Of a DNA stretch of 64,000 nt, positions 12,421-23,500 are shown in pieces. The DNA lies in contig JAKSZT010054399.1 of NCBI GenBank assembly GCA_026826555.1, positions 4,035,627 to 4,099,626 of the forward strand, given 5' to 3'. This stretch comes from Tolypeutes matacus. Its lineage: Eukaryota; Chordata; Mammalia; Cingulata; Chlamyphoridae. How positions within the stretch are numbered: position 1 is the stretch's first letter; every line of letters starts with the position of its first letter. Under the pieces are notes generated by a model, which had not been told where the DNA came from, searched no databases, and saw nothing but the letters and a program-made list of their open reading frames with translations. The position numbers and the translations under genes were made by a program.

Positions 12421-14270
12421 CTAGAAGTCTCTTTTGACTTTTGAAGATATGATCTGTTAAGACATCGCCAAGACCCATTTGTAAAGCACAGACTTGGCAG
12501 AGAGGGGAGGCCAATGAAAAATATTCACTGGTTTCCTGCTGAACACAGGACATGCTGCTAGATGCCGTGGGACAAAGGGGACACTTAGAGGACCCAGCAT
12601 TAGCCTCGAGGAACTCACACTATAGTGTATAGGTATAGAATGGGAGACACAAAGTGCACAAATAGCATAAAGCAAGAGATGTCTTGAAACCCAGCAAGGT
12701 CTATGCACAAGTTTTCAGGATGCAGGTAGAGTTTTGTGTGTATGTTCATATCACATTTTCTGGAGAGGGAGAACAGTTTTTATCAGAATCTTTTCATTTG
12801 CAGAGTTGAAAAGAATTACCCATTCAGTGATTGTTTGGGGATGTGTGGAGGGGGCAGGGTGAATTCTTTTTCTCTACTTTTTGTTCCTCGTTCTTCCATT
12901 TCGTTCTATAGTTTTTATAATAGAAAAATATGATAAACTTATTTTAGGACCATTTATATGACTGATGGAATGTGCTAAGGAGATGCCAGCCAGGGCTTCT
13001 GGTTTTGGTGATCTTGGATAGGGTGTAGGAGGAGCCACGGCCTCTACCCAACAGGTGTGTGGCAGGTTTTGGCAGCAACTGTCACCTGTCCCTGCAGTGA
13101 CCTCCTAGTCCGTTTACATATAAATCTGCTCCTGGCAGCAGGAGGCGATGTTATTTGAGTCTAATGCCTACAAGATCCTGTCGTCAGGCATTAAGCAAGT
13201 GTGTAGCACTTTGGGGGATTCTCACCAATGGTTCCTCATCCTCTGCCAGCACCTCGGTCCTGACCTGATTGCTAAGAGGTACCAGAGCCTCTTACTGCTC
13301 CTCCATGGCCATCGGGGGAGCCAGCTCAACGCTGCCAATAAGGAACAGGCAAGGAGATGGAGCCATTCCTGTAGGCCTCAGGGCTGGACTTAGATGTGAG
13401 TGTGGAAACTGGCAGGCACAGTGTGTATTTATGTATTTTTTTTCCAATCTGTGCTGAACACAACTATTGGCTAGCTCCTCCAGTAGGAAAATTAGAGAGC
13501 CATCAGCCAGGTGCAGCCTCAACCAAGTGTTTCCCCCTGGACAGACGCCAACAGTTCCAGGGCTTCCCCAGAACCCTACCTTAGCTCAGTGTGTTCCAAG
13601 AGTTCATGCAGATTGTCAAGTCGATTACCCATAGTTTGGACAACTGGGATGGGAGCGTGCATCTTCCACCTGTTTCCCTTGAGGTGTCGCCATCTTCTGT
13701 AGCTGGAGTACCCAGGTCTCTGATCCAGGGTCTCTGGACCAGCAGAGAGCCAGCACAGGCAGGCATGTGCCTTCACCCAGCAGCTCCCTGAAACTTTTCA
13801 CTTTTCATCTAGCATCCTTTTATCTGGCTTCTAACAAATCTGTAAAAAAATTTTTTTTTCTTTTTTAAGTTCCAGTTGGCAGTTCCTCTAGGTCCAACTG
13901 AGTTGGGTTTTTCCTTAGCTTCTATGGAATGAAATCCCTTCCTCACTCCCTATCAGCCTCCCATCCTTTGAACCTCTGTTCTCTCCAGACCCAGAACCAT
14001 CATCTCCTAATGGGCTCAGAGAGGCACCTCGTGTCTACCTGCGATTTAAACAAAACGATTATGGTCATCACAAAGGCCTAATTCTTATTTGGCCCCAGTT
14101 CCATTGGCCAAAAGCAACAAACCCCACCCTGAGCAGACGGGCTACGGAGAGAACCAGGCATTGTTCAACCCCTAGAGAGAGGGAGTGTCTGCTTTTCCCA
14201 TAAAGAGAGGGAACGCATATTACACAAATACATCTGTGACCACTGCCCACCCTAATCCAGAAAGCAAAAT
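12421..14270. other. Intronic sequence, nothing recognised
   Basis: No gene, RNA or named repeat recognised. T-rich runs occur near 13436-13445 and 13845-13867. Short open frames on both strands at 13150-13790 overlap each other and look like chance. Confidence 0.5.
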
Positions 14271-15200
14271 AAACAAGCAAGATAATGCTCAAAATATAAT
14301 CCTTTGGAAAAAATTAAAACACAGCTAAAAGCTTAGACCTTCACAAGGTGTCATTACAAAAATTCTACTTATGGTCCTGAATGGTGGTTCTAACTACTGC
14401 AGTGAAATGAAAGTAGTATAAGAATTAGAAAGGAAGGGACCAAATTACCATGTTTAGGTAATATGATAACTTACATAAAGCTATACTTATTAGAATCATT
14501 TGGTATCGCTACATTAATAGTTATGTGGAATAGAATATGTTGTCAAGAAACAGGCCCTTGAATTTGTGGGAACTTGGTATATGGTAGAAGTGGCATCCCA
14601 AGTCAGGAAGGAAGTGATGGCCTATTCAAAAAATGAATTCAGGGTAATTGGCCCTCCATATTAGGAAACATAATTAGATCCCTGCCGAACACTATACTTA
14701 AAAATAAATTCCGACACGATCAAAGACTAAAATGCAGAAAACAAAAGTTTAAAACTATTAAGAGGAAATATAGGAGAATGCCTTTATTATGTAAGGGGTG
14801 GGAAGCATTTCTCGAAAGTCCACTTCTGAGAATATACTGTAGAATAGCTGACACGTGTACAAGGGACTGTAAATCATGAGGCCATTACATGATAATTTGT
14901 AAGAAGGCATGTGGGAAAAGGAATGTAGTAAGGGAATTCCAGTAAGGGAATGAGTGAATAAAAGGGGTGGTATGTACACATCAGAAGACTGTAGAACAGT
15001 TAAGTTGACAAAACAAATATATATTAGCAAGAAATTATCACAAGCATTTGAGTGAAAAAAATCAAGACAGAGTGATGCATTTACTATGCTCCATTTTTGT
15101 AGGTTTGACTAAAACACTAACAAAGACTAATATATGTATGGCTTATGGATTCACATGTGTATGTAATAAAGAACAAAAAATAGTTTGGATAAAAAAAATT
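14271..15200 (+). mobile_element. Old L1 (L1M-type), ORF2 end and 3' UTR remnants
   Basis: 'ccctgccgaacactatactt', 'gatcaaagactaaaatgcag' and 'gaggaaatataggagaatgc' correspond to the ORF2 C-terminal region of old L1s. 'gaagactgtagaacagttaa' and 'gtgatgcatttactatgctc' resemble the following 3' region. The frame is destroyed. Confidence 0.6.
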
Positions 15201-15702
15201 CTGGTTATGATTTAAGCTCATGTATTCTGGTTCTGCCCAGATACAGGCACTATTCTCCTCTCTATCCATGGTATTTTTAATAATAAAATTTGTTAAAATT
15301 GTTTTATATATAAAATAAAACACATTTTGGAATTTTGTATTTTGTTCTTTAAAATATTTAATAGAAACGTTTGCTAGTTTTATTTTAAAATATTTTAAAA
15401 ATATTAAATAAAAAAGTTTTATTTAAAAGTAGATGATCTTTTACAGGTAAAACATATTTGCATAGAAATGTCATCTATTTATATATATAATTAAATAGTG
15501 AGACATTTATACTGGCAAGTATTTTTAAATGTTTATACAGTATGGTCTAATTAGAATGAAACTTTTACAATATATACTCTAAAGTTTTTAAAAAGATACT
15601 TAGAATGAATCTTTATTTAAATCCATCGTTCATTATTTAAATGAAGCAACTCAACTACAGTACTGAACTCAACATTGACATATATGGAATATATTTTTAT
15701 TT
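15201..15702. other. AT-rich intronic stretch
   Basis: Very AT-rich, with several ATATAT and AAATAT tracts and no recognisable gene or repeat. It directly precedes the DAS-SINE and the GC-rich minisatellite, giving an abrupt composition change. Confidence 0.6.
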
Positions 15703-15710
15703 AAAGTTAT

Positions 15711-15826
15711 GGGGTTGGATGTGGCTCAACTGGTTGGGCGTCTGTCTCCCATATGGAGGGACCCGGGTTCGATCCCTGGGACCTCCTGGTAAAAAAAAAA
15801 AAAAAAATAATAATAATAATAATAAT
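15711..15826 (+). mobile_element. DAS-SINE, monomer
   Basis: tRNA-derived armadillo SINE. It has the head GTGGCTCAACTGGTTGGGCG, B-box-like GGGTTCGATCCC, GGGACCTCCTGG, then an A run passing into (AAT)n. An 8-bp target-site duplication AAAGTTAT flanks it (15703-15710 and 15827-15834). Its A-rich tail ends about 190 bases before the GFOD1 acceptor. Confidence 0.92.
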
Positions 15827-15885
15827 AAAGTTATAGTAAATGTATCTGATTGGGTTCCTCTCTGAGAATCACCTTCTGGGCTCCA

Positions 15886-15989
15886 CAGCGCCCCCTACCG
15901 CCCTCTAGCATCCCTCTAGCGCTCCCTAGCGCCCCCTAGCGCCCTCTAGCGCCCCACTAGCGCCCTCTAGCACCCCTAGTGCCCGCCCC
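15886..15989. repeat. GC-rich minisatellite, unit about 10 bp (AGCGCCCYCT)
   Basis: About ten imperfect units of 9-11 bases read AGCGCCCCCT, ACCGCCCTCT, AGCATCCCTCT, AGCGCTCCCT and so on, ending just before the branch-point region of the GFOD1 acceptor. Most units join as CTAG. Several unit junctions resemble the CTCF core on the minus strand. The array is visible directly; any function is inference. Confidence 0.9.
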
Positions 15990-16017
15990 TAATCTCCTGT
16001 TTCTCCGCCACCCGCAG
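15988..16017 (+). promoter_or_regulatory. GFOD1: 3' splice site of GFOD1 terminal exon
   Basis: The putative branch point is CCTAATC with branch A at 15992, 25 bases before the end of the AG. It is followed by CTCCTGTTTCTCCGCCACC and CGCAG. The reading frame opens immediately after it with the conserved GIGKNV block, which fixes the junction. Confidence 0.85.
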
Positions 16018-16937
16018 GCATCGGCAAGAATGTCATCTGCGACCGCACCGCCACGCCGCTGGACGCCTTCCGCATGATGTCGGCCGCCCACTACTACCCC
16101 AAGCTCATGAGCATCATGGGCAACGTGCTGCGCTTCCTGCCGGCCTTCGAGCGCATGAAGCAGCTCATCGAGGAGGGCTACGTGGGCGAGCTGCTGGTGT
16201 GCGAGGTGCAGGTGCACGGCGGCAGCCTGCTGGGCAAGAAGTACAACTGGAGCTGCGACGACCTGATGGGCGGCGGCGGCCTGCACTCGGTGGGCACCTA
16301 CATCATCGACCTGCTCACCTTCCTCACCGGCCAGAAGGCCGTCAAGGTGCACGGGCTGCTCAAGACCTTCGTCAAGCAGACGGACCACATCAAGGGCATC
16401 CGCCAGATCACCAGCGACGACTTCTGCACCTTCCAGATGGTGCTGGAGGCCGGGGTGTGCTGCACGGTCACCCTCAACTTCAACGTGCCCGGCGAGTTCA
16501 AGCAGGACGTGACGGTGGTGGGCTCGGCCGGGCGCCTGCTGGCGGCGGGCACCGACCTGTACGGGCAGCGCCACAGCGCCCCCGCGCAGGAGCTGCTGCT
16601 GCGGGACGCCACGCCCGTCAGCAACTCCCTGCTGCCCGCCAAGGCCTTCAGCGACATCCCCTCGCCCTACCTGCGCGGCACCATCAAGATGATGCAGGCG
16701 GTGCGCCAGGCCTTCCAGGACCAGGACGACCGGCGCACGTGGGACGGGCGGCCCCTCACCATGGCCGCCACCTTCGACGACTGCCTCTACGCGCTCTGCG
16801 TGGTGGACACCATCAAGAGGTCCAGCCAGACGGGCGAGTGGCAGAACATTGCCATCATGACGGAGGAGCCGGAGCTGAGCCCGGCCTACCTCATCAGCGA
16901 GGCCATGCGGCGCAGCAGGATGTCCCTGTACTGTTAG
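16018..16937 (+). CDS. GFOD1: GFOD1 terminal coding exon (residues 85-390 equivalent), Gfo/Idh/MocA-like protein
   Basis: This exon encodes the C-terminal 305 residues plus a Gly codon split with exon 1, ending TAG at 16935-16937. With about 85 residues from the missing exon 1 this gives the 390 residues known for mammalian GFOD1. Visible blocks are [12 protein letters not shown] (end of the NAD-binding Rossmann domain, where active family members carry an EKP motif with the catalytic Lys, here DRT), HYYPKL, the beta-sheet domain with [29 protein letters not shown], and the terminal SLYC. The frame is intact and strongly GC-rich at third positions. The downstream neighbour TBC1D7 on the same strand supports GFOD1 over the paralogue GFOD2. 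The family fold is oxidoreductase, but the loss of Lys argues against classic catalysis. The cellular role is not settled. Confidence 0.97.
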
Positions 16938-16938
16938 C

Positions 16939-16971
16939 GGGGCTGGGGACCTAGGGGGACTTAGCGGGGGG
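16939..16971 (+). other. G-quadruplex-capable run after the stop codon
   Basis: Four G runs of 4, 4, 5 and 6 bases are separated by loops CT, ACCTA and ACTTAGC-type spacers, starting two bases after the GFOD1 TAG on the sense strand. A second G-rich stretch follows to 17000. The potential is read from sequence; folding is not shown. Confidence 0.6.
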
Positions 16972-17170
16972 CTCAGAGAGGGGGAATGGGGGGTGGGTGA
17001 GAATGACTGTGGGGAGGAGGAGGGGCACTGTGAGTGAATGGCCTCTGGGCAACAGTACCCCAGCCCAGGGGAGGAACCCGGGGCAAGACTGCTGGTAGGC
17101 AGGATCCGGAGGGCCTGAGCTCATCCCTGCTGGGCATTTGCACAAGGAGGCCGCATTTTATCTGCCCCCG

Positions 17171-17184
17171 CTGCCATCTGCTGG
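17171..17184 (-). promoter_or_regulatory. CTCF-type motif
   Basis: CTGCCATCTGCTGG is the reverse complement of a full match to the degenerate core CCASYAGRKGGCRS. It lies in the putative 3' UTR of GFOD1. Occupancy is unknown. Confidence 0.45.
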
Positions 17185-20109
17185 GAGAAGGGAGAAGGGG
17201 TTGCTTCCCCCTGCGGCCCAGCCATTCACACACCTTGGCCTCCTTGGCAAGCCGAATGGTCCTGCAAGAGGTCATTGTATCAGATGGCAAGCTCCGTGGG
17301 TGCCAGGCTTCCCCCACACCCAACACAGGCAGGATAAGGTGCTGGCCTCACCTGTCCACCCAAGCCCGTTTGTCTGAGGAGAGGAGGGGTGATGGGAAAG
17401 GTCAAGTTCCAGGGAGCCATTTTTTATTCTACTGTAAGTGTCTGAATGAAAAAGCACTTGGTAACAAAGTGCGAAGCTTTCTCAGATGCTGATTTCCTTG
17501 CAGGAAGCACTAGGGAGTGTCTCCCCACTGGGTACTGGCCATCACCTGGCCTGAGATGGGGTGACGTAGTGACGGGGGTCAGGAGCCGAGAGAGGGGTTC
17601 CCTAAAGCCAAAAAAGGAGAGCCAGAGCACACCGTGCATGGAAACAGATGAGGTCAAGGATAAAATATCCCTTTGAATTTGTCAGCAATTTAAAAACTGC
17701 AAGGAGCCCCCTCCCAATTCCAGTGGTGTGGAATTGAGTGTAAGTGGGATTCGATCCTGGACTGTGGCGGTGGCCGTGCAATTCACAGCTTTCCAGCAGG
17801 GCTGAGAAGAGGGCGCCAGGGCAGGGCAGGGCGGATTGGCCGGAGAGCTCCCCCTTGGCCCTGCACAGACCCCCAAGCAGCTGCCAGCCTCAGTGCTGCG
17901 GTGAAAATGCTCAAACTGAAGGCTAGCGCTGGACTTGCTTGGGGCTCTAAATACCCATCTCTCCCGCCGGCCTGGGGAAGAGCTTTTAGCTTTGTGGATT
18001 TAAAAGGGAAACCTTTAGTTCCACCCGGATGTACTCTTCTTCCCATTGGGGGAAAAAAAAGCCAAGGCTCCTCTCCTTAGCTTTGGCCTTTGTGCTCAAG
18101 GTTCTGATACCTGCAAGATTTTAAATAGGTATTAAAAATAAACATAATAATAATTTAAAAAAAGAAAACAGAGAGGAACATAGTTTTCAGTGTTTCTAAA
18201 GTGGGGGTTTTAAAGCCCACTTCGCCTAGGGTTAAGAAAATCATGTTGGAAAAAGCACATTCTTCTCCTTGGTGTAGAATCTTCTGCATCCTTTCACCCT
18301 CCTCTTACAGAGCTTTTATTGGGAGCAGGACCTGCAGGCTCTGAGCAGGCAGTGCCGTAAGGGAACTAGACTCACAAACACACACAGGGTTTTAAATGCG
18401 CACTGTCAGCAAATGTCACGAAAATCGTTCTTAAAAGTTTGGATCTGGCCTTGAAAGAACAAGGCAAATATCTGTGGGAAAGAGCAAACTATCCTTTTGT
18501 TCTCTTTTCTAACCCTTCACCCCACGTAAGACATTTGTCAGGTCTGCTGCTCAGGCTGTTACTTGGAAATCTACATTACCAGCTCACGGAAGACTTCAGG
18601 TAACTGGAGGTAGAACCAGGAGGAAATTTAAGGAGCCAAGAGACCAACCCCACGCTCTGAGTAGGCACAAATCTGAAAACGAATAGAATAACTCGTTGCA
18701 TCCTCCATTTTCCTGCCTAGGATTGACGAGGGCAGCTGTGGGCATTTCCAAACACCAGGGGAAGCATTGGTCAGTTCTAGGACAGACGGCTAAGGTTTGC
18801 CTTCTGGAACAGAATCGCCCTGCTTCCTGGGGCCTCTGAGACGTGGAAGGGTCAGCCAGCTGAAACTCCCGGGGGACTTTCTGGCCCGCGATCTGCTTAC
18901 AGTCTTCGTGCTCAGTGTTCCAGCGTTTGAGACTCAGTAGAAAGGCAGCCCCCCCCAGTAATAACTGGAGGACCGTGTCATAGACAGTTTTGCTCCCTGT
19001 TCTCCTGAACTGCCTCTGGATAGGTACTTTTTGTGGAAACTGAGCAGAAAGAAATTTTATTTTTCTAACTAGCATGGAAGGCTATGATTAAGGATGGAGG
19101 GAAAAGAAACTAAATGACTCTATGGGCCTCATTTTCTACGGCGATTCTAATCTAAGTAGGGATATTCCTGGGGCTTCAATGATAGGTTCCTGTCCTTAAC
19201 CACACTACATGGAAGAAAGTGCTCTGAGCTCTAGGATAAATATTCAGTGTAATGGAACAAAAATTCCCATTCGAGGCTGGGGCGGAGAGAGAATAGATAC
19301 TTTTAAAAAGGAGCATGAAGAAAGACTTTGGTAGTAGTCAAAGTTTATCACCGGAAATGCAGGTAGTAGGGAGAGGCAGGAAGGGGAGGGAATAAAAGAC
19401 CTAGGCCGTTTTGTATGGTTTTTTTTAAATATAAAAATTACAGCAGATGGGTCTGAGATGCTCAAGTGCTCCTTTTGCACAGACTGTTGAATGGGAGCAG
19501 CATTGTGACGCTGACGTCTCCCTAGGGGTCTAGGAACTGTCAGCCTACTTGGACCTAGTACCAAGTCCCAGCAATAAGCGAGCCCCTTTCTGCTTTGTTT
19601 AAGGCGTTTCAAGGGCCTCATGTAAGTGAGGCTCAACCTTAGGGTCTTGACACTGAGATCCTACCCCCCTGCCTGTTTCAGTCTCATCGTTGTGTGGATG
19701 CCTCTGGTACTGGAAATTTTTGCTAGATGCCACTGGTTGCCTCTGCAGACGTCCTGAATGCCAGTGTCTTCAGGTGTGTGTCAGGTGTTCTTAACCAGTA
19801 TCCACGAGCGGTTGGGAATGCGCTGAGCTTAGGTGGAAAGTCAGGAGTTGTCCCCTTTTGAGAAGGGAGCCCACGCCTTCTGTCAGATTCTCCAACTTCT
19901 CTCCTTAATGGGAGAGGCATTGAGGGGTACCACAGGTACCCCTTGGCCTACCTGGCAGCAAATACCTGTGTGCCAGGTGTATCTGGACTCTCTAGGGGCA
20001 GTTTTGGCTAGTTCCAACTCGAGATTAATTTCTCCCTGACCCTTTCTCCATCTTCTTCCGTCTGCGGAGAGCAATCCCAAGCACCTTCCGTGCTGCCAAC
20101 GTGGAAGAG

Positions 20110-20325
20110 AACTACGGTTTATTGGTGATCCACTGTGTGCAGGGTGTTTTAGGTATTCATGTAGTCCTTGGAACGCCATGGTATTTGGATACTGTTATTC
20201 CCCTTGTACAGATGAGAAAACTGAAGCTCTGAGAGTAAAAGTGACTTGCCCAAAGTCATACAACTAGTAGGTAAAAGTGGGGTCACCTGAATCCGAATCT
20301 TTCTTCTCCAAACCACACTGCCTCC
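20110..20325 (+). mobile_element. MIR SINE
   Basis: 'actgttattccccttgtaca', 'gatgagaaaactgaagctct', 'gacttgcccaaagtcataca' and 'actagtaggtaaaagtgggg' form the diagnostic MIR core in order. It lies within the putative GFOD1 3' UTR. Confidence 0.8.
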
Positions 20326-20929
20326 CAAGAAGATGAGTGCCCTGCTAGTCTTCCCAGCAGGAAAGCACAACTTTCGGACTCTGTAGGGGCCTACTCTCAG
20401 GCCGGTGGAGCAACGGAGGTCAGAGTTGAGTGTGATCCGCTACCCAGTCAACTGCTGCACACACACCCCAGTCGAGCAGGGTGCCCCACGTGAGGTCCTG
20501 CCAGGAGGTTAGTTATAGAGCTGCAGACAGAAGCGGTCCGTTTTTCTTCCCCGTCCACAATGGAAATATCACGGCCTCTTTTAACACCTACTCCTTCGGG
20601 TGCCTTTGATCTTAGCTGCTGCAGCAAACCGCAGAGTTGGGGATTTTCCAAACGTTGCTGGCCGACTCTCGCCAGTGGCCTTTGCTTCTGCGTGGCCTGA
20701 GTATAATGTAGGAAAATGCCTTCTCTCGGGGAGGGGAGCTTTTAAAGTTCATTTGTTTGTGACTCAGATTTCGGCTGTGCTTTGCATTTTTACCTTTACG
20801 TGCTCTTAGTTTCTTCATCTTGTCTCCTAGCTGCAGAAATTGGGTCTCTGATCTGATCCCCTTTATTCTGATTGGTATAGGAGAAAATTCATCATGGCTA
20901 ATATCTTGGGGAGAAAATGAATCCAGTTG

Positions 20930-21200
20930 CATCTGAAGGGACTTCAGAGTCCCGTATGTCCAATCCCTTCATTTTAGAGCCCAGAGAGGTGACGTGATGG
21001 CCCAGGTCACACAGCTTCTTCTGTGGTGGAGCCAGGACTAGAAGCCTAGTTTTCTGAGTCCACCATCCTGCCTCGCACTGCACCTACAGAGCTCCCTGCT
21101 GGGGGAAGGGAGGCTCGGAGAGGTGGGTTGACTTGTGTGAGGTTACATGGATAGCCAGTAGAGGCACTGGCAGGAGAATGCAGACCTGCATCGGACTTTT
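20930..21200 (+). mobile_element. MIR SINE fragments, two adjacent
   Basis: A first piece has 'attttagagcccagagaggt', 'gatggcccaggtcacacagc' and 'gagccaggactagaagccta'. A second piece from about 21090 has 'ggctcggagaggtgggttga' and 'tgaggttacatggatagcca'. Both are degraded. Confidence 0.65.
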
Positions 21201-22518
21201 CCCTGAGCTGTTGCAGGCAAATCCATTTTTTAGAAATTAAAATATATGTTGAATGTACTCAGAGAAATAGCTATTTTAAAAATTCCATTGTGAGTGTAAC
21301 CTGAACAATTCTCTAATTCGTCTTTTATTTAGCAAAGTTGGGGGAGGCATAAATCTAGATTTTTTTTCATCTTTGGGGTTTCCTGAGGCCAGTTCTACTT
21401 ATATTCCCCCCATTCCTAAACACAGCTAGGCTCTGACTACCTTAGGACTCCTGTCCCACCTACCCTACAATTTTTGGCTATCAAAGCCCTGGGGTTTTGA
21501 GGGCAGAGGCCATGACATTGGGGAGGTGGGGGGCTCATTTAAAAAAAGAAGAAAAAAAACAGCAGAACCCCACATTCCAATTCCTATTTTTGGAAAGGGG
21601 GAGGAGGACAATGAAAGAAAAGCTGTGCGTGTCTCCAGTGTGATCTCACAGAGGGAGCCCGCAGTGGAGACCAGCAGCCTGGCTCAGTGTAGGTGGAGAA
21701 GATGGTAGATGGCATTGCTCCCATCAGGCTGAGTGGGGTTCCCAGGATTTCTCACGAGGGGCCCCTTGGAGTCTGGAGGTGAAGCCAGCGTCGTGTCTGA
21801 GCGACCACAGGACGTAGGAGGGGAAGGTGGTGGCCTTCTGGCCTTTTCCTCTCCATGTCAGGGTCCCTCTTTGCGGAGCTGGGCCTCTGGCTGTACTTGC
21901 CTCTCAGTCAGGCTACAGTATACTCTCGACTCTGCTGCTATCTTTTCTGTTTACACCAGCAGCGAATAGAGTAACAAGATCTCTGCTGTCCTCTGCAGCC
22001 AGCACAGGGGCTCAGTTGTTCATTGAGCGCCTTGGTGTATCCTTACGACCAGGATGACTTCTTTGTAATTCAGTCTAATCCCAGGTTCAGAAACAAAACA
22101 CAAGCAAGTGACCTGACCAGCTCCTTTGCCCCCCCCCCTTCTCTTTCAGGCATCCAAACATGACAAAGTGTCATCTGCCCAGGGAAGGGAGAACTTTCTT
22201 GCAATTACGACTTCCTGTTTGCTGCCTGGTGCTTCTACAGCACTTCATTTATTTTTTGATAACCCAAATTGCATTTGTTTGGTTGCTTGTCATTGTCAAG
22301 TATGTATTTATTATGTCTTACAAACATGAGTATATATATGTGTGTATAAAACCAAACCTATATATAAAAAGTCAAGGCATGTATACTAGATATTTTAAAG
22401 AGTTATTTATCAAAGGAAAAAGATGTGTGTTATAAACAGAATCTATATTTTATATATAATGTAGATAGCAAAAAAATAGCTTATAAATTATCGACGGTTT
22501 GGGTTTTCTTTTTTTATT

Positions 22519-22548
22519 ATTAAAGCAAAAAAAAAAAAAAAAAAAAGG
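22519..22548 (+). other. GFOD1: Candidate poly(A) signal ATTAAA followed by a 22-A run
   Basis: ATTAAA is followed within three bases by a genomic run of about 22 A. The region upstream is AU-rich with several ATATAT tracts, as often near the end of long 3' UTRs. An internal A run may also be misread as a tail in oligo-dT libraries. Confidence 0.35.
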
Positions 22549-22795
22549 ACAATGAATGCAACTGCTCTTAGTGTTTTAAAGGCCAAACTACTGTGAGAAG
22601 AGGACTTGCATACCCAGCCCCTGGCACGGTATCTGCCAGTCCAGGCTCCAGGAAGATGGTGCTCATGGTGACCTCTGTGACACTCAGAGGAAGTGGCTAA
22701 GGTCGCCCAGCCGGCTGGTGTGCACCGCTTCCCAAACGTGGTTTCCTGCTGTTCTCCACAATTCCCATTGGTGGGATAAAGGAATGAAGGTGGCA

Positions 22796-22845
22796 AATAA
22801 AGGTTTCAAAGAACCTGTTTTCCTGTTTTCCTGTTTGCTCGATCC
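22796..22845 (+). terminator. GFOD1: Candidate GFOD1 cleavage/polyadenylation site
   Basis: Canonical AATAAA at 22796-22801 is followed after about 15 bases by a T/G-rich element with three tandem TGTTTTCC-like units. That is the usual signal plus downstream-element spacing. It competes with ATTAAA at 22519. Confidence 0.4.
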
Positions 22846-22999
22846 AGGTGCTCTGGCTCCTGGTTTAGGTACCTGGCCAGCTGGTGGGATCTGGAGCAAG
22901 AGCAGGTGTGGGGAGATGGCGCTGCATGGGGGCAGGGGTGTGCATGGGGGCTGGGGGGCGTTGTGTCTCACATCCTTGAAGCTGAACAGTGGGAATCAA

Positions 23000-23139
23000 C
23001 TGACCTTCAGCTTTTGATTATAGATTCACTGAATCCTAGAACTGGAGGCACTTTAGAGCAATCTGGTTCAAATTCACATTTTGGAGACACAGAAATGGAG
23101 GGGAGGTCACCTACCTAAGTCCACATGAGAGAGAGAAAG

Positions 23140-23140
<1 letters not shown>
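23000..23140 (+). mobile_element. MIR-like ancient SINE fragment
   Basis: 'cactgaatcctagaactgga', 'ttagagcaatctggttcaaa' and 'tggagacacagaaatggagg' resemble an old core-SINE of the MIR3 kind. The assignment is weak. Confidence 0.4.

Positions 23141-23142
<2 letters not shown>

Positions 23143-23170
<28 letters not shown>
23143..23170. repeat. (GT)14 microsatellite
   Basis: An uninterrupted GT dinucleotide run preceded by a short GA-rich stretch. It is likely length-polymorphic. Confidence 0.95.
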
Positions 23171-23500
23171 CAAAGGCTAGTCTAGACAGCAAAGATGACA
23201 CCACAGATTTTAGGATGGGGGAGCAAATATTGGAATTCTCTATTATTTTCATGTCTTAACCTAATAACTAAACCAAGCCCTGAAAGACTGATAGTTCACT
23301 TGACTATTTAAAAAAGTATCTTTGCTTACTTCTTCCTTAACAGGGTTTAAGGACAACTGTCTTGGACAAATTTCAGATTTGCACGAAATAGGTCTCTTAT
23401 GGAGGGCTTGGCCTTTCCTTTCCACCTTCTGCTGAGTCTTAGGGAACAAACAACAATATTTCTTCTGGTCCATGCTTTCCCCTCACTTAAAAAGAGTTTA

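Larger units (their letters stand above)
1..16017 (+). other. GFOD1: GFOD1 intron 1, 3' part
   Basis: This stretch lies upstream of the GFOD1 terminal exon on the same strand and ends in a good 3' splice site. A branch-like CTAAT has its A at 15992, followed by a pyrimidine-rich tract and CAG at 16015-16017. Exon 1, encoding the start of the Rossmann domain, is not in the window, as expected from the very large first intron of this gene in other mammals. Most of the stretch is old repeats and unassigned sequence. The intron assignment is inferred from the exon. Confidence 0.85.
16938..22801 (+). other. GFOD1: Probable GFOD1 3' UTR
   Basis: The stretch after the stop has no DAS-SINE or young L1 for almost 6 kb, unlike both flanks, and contains only a few old MIR pieces. 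That is what a long, constrained 3' UTR would look like. Candidate poly(A) signals at its end are ATTAAA at 22519-22524 and AATAAA at 22796-22801. The extent is inference; no splice or transcript data are visible. Confidence 0.5.

Noticed and set aside
15711..15790. tRNA gene candidates in SINE heads
   Set aside because: A- and B-box-like motifs are present, but there is no cloverleaf, and A-rich tails and duplications show SINEs.
15957..16574. 205-codon antisense frame over GFOD1
   Set aside because: A shadow frame rich in His/Ala/Val/Glu caused by lack of AT-rich stops. No start context or homology.
16199..16954. 251-codon frame overlapping GFOD1 in another reading frame
   Set aside because: It is the +1-shifted shadow of a GC-rich coding exon, of low complexity (Arg/Gly/Ala-rich), and its length is explained by GC3 bias.
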